From positions 2,478,501 through 2,542,500 of the forward strand of contig JAJKFL010000007.1 of the NCBI GenBank assembly GCA_021186555.1: a stretch of DNA of 64,000 nucleotides. Direction: 5' to 3'. This DNA comes from Reticulitermes speratus (Eukaryota; Arthropoda; Insecta; Blattodea; Rhinotermitidae). The position numbers and the translations under genes are program-made. Below are positions 59,701 through 64,000 of this stretch, piece by piece (position 1 is the first letter of the stretch; every line of letters begins with the position of its first letter). Under the pieces are notes generated by a model that saw only the letters and a list, made by a program, of their open reading frames with translations, did no database searches and was not told the DNA's origin.

Positions 59701-62700
59701 ACTTTTGCTTTTTGAACTCTCAGAATCAGTCCTGGGTGCTGCCAGTAGATGGCACAATGAAATGCAATGGGTCTTTGTAAATTTCAGTTTAATAGAGGTT
59801 CTGGATCACCCACTACATACATACATACATATATACACACATACATACATACATACATTCCATGGATACATAAGTCTGTCGAAGTGACAACTGGATGTGA
59901 TATAAGTCATAATATACAAATATACAGCTATACAGACTATTGAATTTTACATTTGAACAATACAAACTAAACACTATAAACGTGTTAAACACCTCACTAT
60001 GAACCATCTTTATACATAAAATATTCATCTACTGAGTAAAAGCTGTGTGTATTTAAGTATTTTCTTAATGCTACTTTAAATTTTGTCTTTTCATTCTTAA
60101 GACTTATGAGACCCAGAGACAGTCTGTTGAATATTCTGATACCGGCATAATAAACCAGCTTTTACTGCATTTAGTTGAGAGTACAAATTACGACACTCCT
60201 AATCACATATTTTTCTTGTCTCCTGCTACTTTTCTCACTGATATCCACACATACCCATCAGCACCCTGCTCTCAAACACTGTCACTGGGTAGGCAGTGTC
60301 ATAACTCACGACACCAGAATATAAATTTCCACCACTGCGATAAAATCAAACTTTACAGTTTTGAGCAGTGACTGATCTATGAAGTACATAATACTCCTTA
60401 GACAACATGCAGTCCCATTACTAAATTTATGAATTCATACATTTGCATCTCGCACAGATTCACTTAGCTGAATATACTGATATTTACCTGTCATATAATT
60501 CTTCTACTATTTTACAAAACTTTTGGTGAGTCCTCCTCATTTTCCTTTGATACTCTACAGAATATATGCTTCCCAGAGTATATTCTGAAACACTGACAAA
60601 ACAGTTTTGTTGTCATGTGCTATTAGAGAACTGAAAAGTCTGAGTTAAAACATGAACTTAAAGAACAAACCAGATTATAGTCAACATTCACAGAAAGACA
60701 AGTTCAACAAAGAAAATATTGTCACAATCTACATGGCCAATATTCATTATTCTGTGGCACTGTCTGTATTATTAATTAAATTTGAGATTTCACTTGTTGC
60801 ACTATACAAAACAACAACTGAAATGGAATGTTTTTGCACAAAGGGAAGAATTTTCACATTTATAAGTGACTATGTGGAATGCAGGATGCACGACCGCACT
60901 CACAAGATCTAAAGGTCACCATATCACTCAAAATGCTCTGGATTAAATCCTAACCCATCATTACTATTATATATACTATTATATACTACTATATATATGA
61001 AGGTAACAACAAAAATTCTTTTAATACACTGCCAACCCAAAGAAGGGATTAAAGAAATCCCACAAAATGTTATGCACAGTATACACGTATCTCAGACAAT
61101 AGACAATACTCAGTGTAATAGAGAGGCTAGATTTCAATGGCTGCCATACACCTTTACAGAATAACTTTTCATATTTTTTATCATACACGTTTTTTACTTA
61201 AAAAATAAAAAAATCAGCATAGACTACCAGCAAAATACACAAACTCATGCGTGGGTCACAGACGGAAGGATGACTTCGCCCACCTGTTCCCTTTCTCTGC
61301 CTACTGTTTTATTCTACTCCAGCCCGCTCCAGTCTACGTCAACCAGCATACAGCAGAGCAAATGTTACCATTACAAACATTCCTGTGAACAGAATGGCCA
61401 GACAGCCAAAGGGGGAACAGAAAAAAAGTATGGTGAAGAGCTTAGGGATAAAAGTGAGGGGTTCAAACTATGGAGCTTGAAGGCATTGTTGAAAGTAACA
61501 AAGATGACATGTGACTGCTCAACAGGTCATGTAAGTTGTCAACTTGTATTCATCTCAGCACTTGGGATTGTATTCCTAAGTGTCATATTGGGCATTTTGT
61601 TAACAAATTCATACCGTGATCTCGTGGGTTTTGACATCATGTGTTCTGCTAAACTGCATTGTGATAACTCAGAAGACCATATGAAGTTTCACCACAGTAA
61701 AAACCTCAAATTTCATATTTTTGATACATCATCATATGGCAACTATACTGAGGCCACAGAAATAACATGTTTCCCTATATTCCTCTGCAGCTGTATAGCT
61801 CCTCTATTCACAAAAATGTTGGTAGTGATAAGAAACATGATAATCTTCACTAGCAACTTGCACATTGGGTTAGCTGATATATGGCAGAGGAGTCTGGAAG
61901 AGAATAGAATAAGTGGAATTTGGGAAGCCTCAAGAACCATCACAGGATTGATTATTTTGGCTCAATATACTTATGTCTACTCTGTTCACATACTATTTGG
62001 GTACAGACATATTAACAACAGACAATATCTTTGAATTTTAGCATGCTTTTGCCTTTTTACAACAAATTTGGATTTACAAAAGGTTAAGATTCATTACTTC
62101 TGTTAAATATGTTTTTGTTGGTACCAATAGGCAGAAATGGAAATATAAGACCTGTGATTGATTTGTCTGTAAGTGATCCAATTTGCCCGCTTAAGTCCAA
62201 GAACATTGTCACCTGATCTATTTTCTCATCTGTGGCAGCTGTGGAATGTTTTATGCTCACTGTCCTTCAAATGCCATGGCAGAAGCAATTACAGCACAGT
62301 CCCAACTATTGTGCATTTCCTTTTAGTGCAAGATATTTAACTTGGCAAGAAACCAATATATGACGGCAAAACTGCTATAGCTTCGTTCAAGGCATTCTTT
62401 CAGAATTCAACTAAGTCTGAGAAAAATCCGAAACTACTAGTCTATAATAGACATGCAATCATAATTGAACTGAGTCATGCCTACATCTCAGGCTAACAAG
62501 TGATACGAACCACATTACAAATCATACATATCTATCAATCTCGAGGTGAATCTTTGCGTTGTACTGTATATTTTGTATCTTATTCTGACGTGTGAGTTCG
62601 GTAAATACAGAAAACAAGAACTGACAGTGATTACTTTCACCACGACATAAGAAATGCAGTTTCGTCGCACATCATACCTAGGAAATTTCGCCTGTAAATA

Positions 62701-62775
62701 TTTTCCACATGTTCGTCCTGGTCCAGTAAATGACTTTATTTCTTTCAGTATCTCATTATACAACTCGACTTTCAT
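47148..62775 (-). CDS. CDIN1: CDAN1-interacting nuclease 1 (seven exons)
   Basis: Orthologue of human CDIN1 (C15orf41), a predicted PD-(D/E)XK nuclease that binds codanin-1 and is mutated in congenital dyserythropoietic anaemia type Ib. Exons in transcription order: 62,775-62,678, 60,592-60,488, 58,898-58,756, 56,535-56,456, 51,710-51,661, 48,706-48,467 and 47,298-47,148. They total 867 nt, or 288 aa (human 281). Every junction is in phase, with AG acceptors and GTAAG-like donors at most introns (GTATGA and GTAAAT at introns 1 and 2). Family blocks: LYNEILKEIKSF (N-terminus), GSIYSVEYQRK and RTHQKF, LARMILERYYE, CIVHDDQYGSVSDCIK, HSIGQEYELRL. The catalytic region (exon 6) has DKTPD (Asp196) and NWIESKA (Glu214, Lys216), matching the TPD and (D/E)XK signature, then YWNRFGPGLVIYWFGF across the last junction. 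The start is the first ATG in frame, with only a GTG upstream. The introns hold Tigger, mariner, LINE and tandem repeats. Confidence 0.95.
47733..48359 (+). mobile_element. Tigger (pogo-like) element with a partial transposase
   Basis: Terminal inverted repeats CAGTAAAACTCCTTTAATCT and its inverse (AGATTAAAGGAATTTACTG) are flanked by TA on each side. The element is 627 bp. Inside, a plus-strand frame from 47,884 reads MASKDPKMSKQGTAGKRRR, then LMIPQKLENGKSQSMIMASY and DIRKQKDQLRSLA: the CENP-B-like N-terminal DNA-binding domain of a Tigger/jerky transposase. Decayed KLAQPDKMLYKWFTVM follows. The DDE core is deleted. It lies in CDIN1 intron 6, antisense. Confidence 0.88.
50665..50730. repeat. 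(CAG)13(TAG)9 compound triplet repeat
   Basis: Thirteen uninterrupted CAG units (50,665-50,703) are followed directly by nine TAG units (50,704-50,730). On the CDIN1 sense strand this reads (CTA)9(CTG)13. It is in intron 5. Confidence 0.97.
50832..50848 (+). repeat. Poly-G tract, 17 bases
   Basis: Seventeen consecutive G residues, about 60 bases before a LINE L-A 3' end. A matching 17-base poly-C tract lies at 59,218-59,234. Confidence 0.95.
50905..50975 (-). mobile_element. LINE family L-A, 3' end fragment
   Basis: The minus strand contains the shared block read on plus as AAGAGGCCAGTAGTTTCTCA then GCTGGTCAAGAAGTGCCCC. Diverged. Confidence 0.55.
51965..52215. mobile_element. FB1 fold-back element
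   Basis: The arms AAGTCTTCTGAGATGTTATA and TGTAACATCCCAGAAGATGT are inverse, and the inner CCTTCATCTTCAAGCAGTCC pairs with GCTTGACCCTGAAGATGAAG. It is about 250 bp, non-coding, in CDIN1 intron 4. Confidence 0.7.
52640..53890 (+). pseudogene. Mariner-type transposase relic
   Basis: The plus strand from 52,945 reads a helix-turn-helix domain (RCWSVKEFAEHVRISHCTVH, then KLVPRHL). Later frames give DVQGVF, TELDEEAIILCDTATHHSAD (the DDE region with HDNA changed) and QCWGWHVLIHT near 53,400-53,620. Stops and frameshifts are frequent. Ends are approximate. It lies in CDIN1 intron 4, antisense. Confidence 0.75.
54167..54491 (+). mobile_element. tRNA-derived SINE, family A, with target-site duplication
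   Basis: A box GTAGCACAGTTGGTTGACGC, B box GGTTCGATTC and the full family body. The 11-bp duplication GACATATATGA lies at 54,156-54,166 and 54,492-54,502. It ends in TTTTACCTTTACTTTTTT. Confidence 0.9.
54509..55388. repeat. 55-bp minisatellite, exactly 16 units
   Basis: The unit starts GTTCTAGTGATCATGGGACT and ends CAGCTGTGGCA. The span of 880 bp is 16 x 55 with no indel. The units differ mainly at one site (CACACG or CACATG), which alternates strictly through units 1-12. Minor variants are GAGGAG/GAGGAT and CGGCG/CGGCA. Confidence 0.97.
55970..56115. repeat. Compound microsatellite (TG)n, (CA)n, TACG and TAGG motifs
   Basis: Alternating purine-pyrimidine runs for about 145 bp: TATATATGTGTGTG, CACACACACA, CGTACGTACATG, then GTAGGTAGGTATGTATGTA. 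Part is self-complementary. Confidence 0.9.
57195..57640 (-). pseudogene. Jockey-type LINE fragment: RNase H domain start
   Basis: One open minus-strand frame of about 147 codons reads TPTAAMEVLLGLPPLHVMV, VEAQAGIYRL, then, near the end, IKGGLDWYTDESETNEGTAA and GVYRWGSRRG. This is the RT-to-RNase H linker and first RNase H strand (DxS/DES) of a non-LTR polyprotein. The frame is intact here but truncated on both sides. It lies in CDIN1 intron 3 in the same orientation. Confidence 0.8.
58505..58668. mobile_element. Small fold-back element
   Basis: ATGCCATGTAGTTTTGTAG and TCTACAAAACCGCATGGTGT are inverse ends, about 150 bp apart, with an inner TTTCAGAGGAACCTACTGCC arm. Non-coding. It ends about 90 bases before CDIN1 exon 3's donor. 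Confidence 0.6.
59075..59400 (-). mobile_element. LINE family L-A, 3' end with poly-C insertion
   Basis: AAGTCCTCCTTCAGAAGCCA and CAGCAAATCAAGAAATTTCC match the L-A 3'UTR on the minus strand. The homology resumes after a 17-base C tract (59,218-59,234). Confidence 0.7.
59813..59862. repeat. (ACAT)n microsatellite
   Basis: CATACATACATACATATATA then CACACATACATACATACATA. Confidence 0.95.
61270..62034 (+). CDS. Orphan 254-aa ORF with hydrophobic segments
   Basis: The longest recognisable single-frame ORF apart from the left-edge exon. It starts at an ATG in a reasonable context (GAAGGATGAC) and ends in TGA. Residues 1-45 are Ser/Thr/Cys-rich. Residues 46-80 are basic and polar (GTEKKYGEELRDKSEGF). 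Residues about 91-112 form a strong membrane segment (LVFISALGIVFLSVILGILL). A Cys/His-rich polar loop follows (113-166). A second hydrophobic region spans about 168-193 and a third about 226-242. It sits alone in CDIN1 intron 1 on the opposite strand. I do not recognise the family. It could be an intronless gene, a retrocopy remnant or a transposon-derived ORF. A splice-acceptor-like CCTATATTCCTCTGCAG near 61,790 leaves open a spliced reading. Confidence 0.35.
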   Translation: MTSPTCSLSLPTVLFYSSPLQSTSTSIQQSKCYHYKHSCEQNGQTAKGGTEKKYGEELRDKSEGFKLWSLKALLKVTKMTCDCSTGHVSCQLVFISALGIVFLSVILGILLTNSYRDLVGFDIMCSAKLHCDNSEDHMKFHHSKNLKFHIFDTSSYGNYTEATEITCFPIFLCSCIAPLFTKMLVVIRNMIIFTSNLHIGLADIWQRSLEENRISGIWEASRTITGLIILAQYTYVYSVHILFGYRHINNRQYL

Positions 62776-62960
62776 TTTCACACGTGCATCTATCTAGTCT
62801 CTCTCGAGCCACCACGGACGATATCACGGATTAAACGGCGGTCGAATTCGTAATGCTGCCATTGCTAAAAACGCCCACGTCGATAACATGGTTCAGAGGC
62901 ACAGAGTACTACTTCCTGTACTCTTTGCCGTAAGTCGAAACAGAGGAATATATCACTCAC
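62776..62960 (-). promoter_or_regulatory. Putative CDIN1 promoter / 5'UTR
   Basis: The flank directly upstream of the CDIN1 ATG has a cluster of CpG (GGACGATATCACGG, AACGGCGGTCGAATTCG, ACGCCCACGTCG) unlike the AT-rich surroundings. The start site is not determined. Confidence 0.4.
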
Positions 62961-63580
62961 GGAATGCAATTTACATCTACATTATATACATTCCACAGAT
63001 CCATCATGTAGCCCAACGGCTGAGGATTGAAAAATGCCATTATAATAATATATGATTGCGCAGCAGTCGTGTCATATTGGACACACACAATATCACACAT
63101 AAAACGTCATTGGAATACAAACATGCATACAAATTTGGTGTAATACAAATAACACAATGTAATACAATATATGATAAAATATATACTCCTTGTAAAGCAA
63201 TATTTCAGATGGACACAAGACAAGCAGCCTAAGATTTCATCATTAAAATCTATAAATTAATCCATAAAAACTCACAACTACCACATTTCTTATCATTCAG
63301 TGGTCAGTAGTAAACGGAAATACACTTATTGCTCACATTGTAAGCACCTTCACAAAATCAGGTGTGATAACATCTTAAAACATATAATAGAAAACATATA
63401 ATAAGCATTACAGTCCATAATCCCTGTACAGTATGTATTATGTTTCATAACTCAGCTTCTGCATTAAAAGCACAACAAAAATCTATAAATTTGTCTGCAG
63501 ATTAAAATGATCGATCAATTAAGAGTTTTCTCAGCGACTGTGCAAAATGTTTCTTGTCATTCACTGAATCAACAACACAG
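62961..63580. other. Intergenic or intronic AT-rich DNA, no gene seen
   Basis: All frames are short. A minus-strand peptide ending KKHFAQSLRKLLIDRSF and a stop (about 63,510-63,570) is too short to judge. Confidence 0.4.
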
Positions 63581-63584
63581 TTAC

Positions 63585-63764
63585 CTGACCCTGTTTCTTC
63601 CTGCCTAACATGAACATGTAAAGAGGGACGGAAGGTTCTGTGCTGAAATAAATTACACCTTCCTCATCATCATGATCCTGGCTGTTTCCAAACATATGCT
63701 TCTCTGCCCGACTTGCACTGCTAGCCCTAGACTTCTTCCACTTCACAGTCCCAATAGATTTGTA
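63585..63764 (-). CDS. Candidate coding exon of an unrecognised gene at the right edge
   Basis: A 180-base, 60-codon minus-strand segment lies between a pyrimidine-rich acceptor (GCTTGCTCTGTGCTCACCATAAAG) and a canonical donor (CAG/GTAACT). The peptide begins YKSIGTVKWKKSRASS and ends PLYMFMLGRKKQGQ. It contains an acidic run, DHDDEEG. The family is not recognised. A competing frame across 63,727-63,987 reads CVLEDASGHNISRKFYQNEL, which resembles the FYxxEL end of LTR-retrotransposon polyproteins. If that frame is the real one, this exon call is wrong. Confidence 0.4.
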
Positions 63765-64000
63765 CTTTATGGTGAGCACAGAGCAAGCAACTGGGGCTAT
63801 GCCTGTCCTGAGCAGCTACTTCTGTTTGTAACTTAGCACCTGGTGTTGTTGCTAAATGTGGAGGCTGTGAACAGGAAGAATCTAAGCTTTGCAATTTCAC
63901 GAGTTCATTCTGGTAGAACTTCCTGCTTATGTTGTGTCCACTGGCATCCTCTAGCACACAGTCTGTTTCATCTGATGTTTCTTCCAATCAAGTAAGGAGC

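Overview
This is a eukaryotic window, almost certainly from an insect with a large, repeat-rich, AT-rich genome. It has small exons with canonical GT/AG borders, multi-kilobase introns, tRNA-derived SINEs, 5'-truncated LINEs, and mariner, piggyBac and Tigger relics. The repeat families look like those of cockroaches and termites (Blattodea); that assignment is from memory of the families, not from a search.

Three conserved genes can be assembled exon by exon, with phases that agree at every junction. (1) COX7A (cytochrome c oxidase subunit 7A, 91 aa), minus strand, 6,428-12,479, three exons, with a GC-AG second intron. (2) CCSAP (centriole, cilia and spindle-associated protein, 347 aa), plus strand, 37,577-42,992, six coding exons. 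(3) CDIN1 (CDAN1-interacting nuclease 1, formerly C15orf41, 288 aa), minus strand, 47,148-62,775, seven exons.

A fourth minus-strand locus (16,508-20,736) carries exons of a MyTH4-FERM protein, most like the tail of a class XV-type unconventional myosin. It looks damaged: a frameshift and a stop lie in the MyTH4 domain, inside a 59-bp GT...AG segment whose removal would restore the frame, and the FERM F2 lobe is missing where repeats now sit. The left edge holds the 3' terminal exon of an unrecognised, charged, low-complexity protein. The right edge and the 26.8-30.2 kb region hold isolated candidate exons. A 254-codon orphan ORF with hydrophobic segments lies antisense in CDIN1 intron 1.

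The rest is mobile or repetitive DNA. Notable structures are a 665-bp tandem array (22.8-25.3 kb), a 55-bp minisatellite with an alternating dimer structure inside a mariner-like element (54.5-55.4 kb), a reverse-transcriptase fragment enclosed by about 255-bp inverted arms (27.7-28.9 kb), a self-inverted SINE with one target-site duplication (33.3-33.7 kb), and a Jockey-type LINE inserted in a mariner (6.8-8.5 kb). The genes show no shared pathway; they are neighbours only. All calls come from reading the sequence, and no database search was possible.
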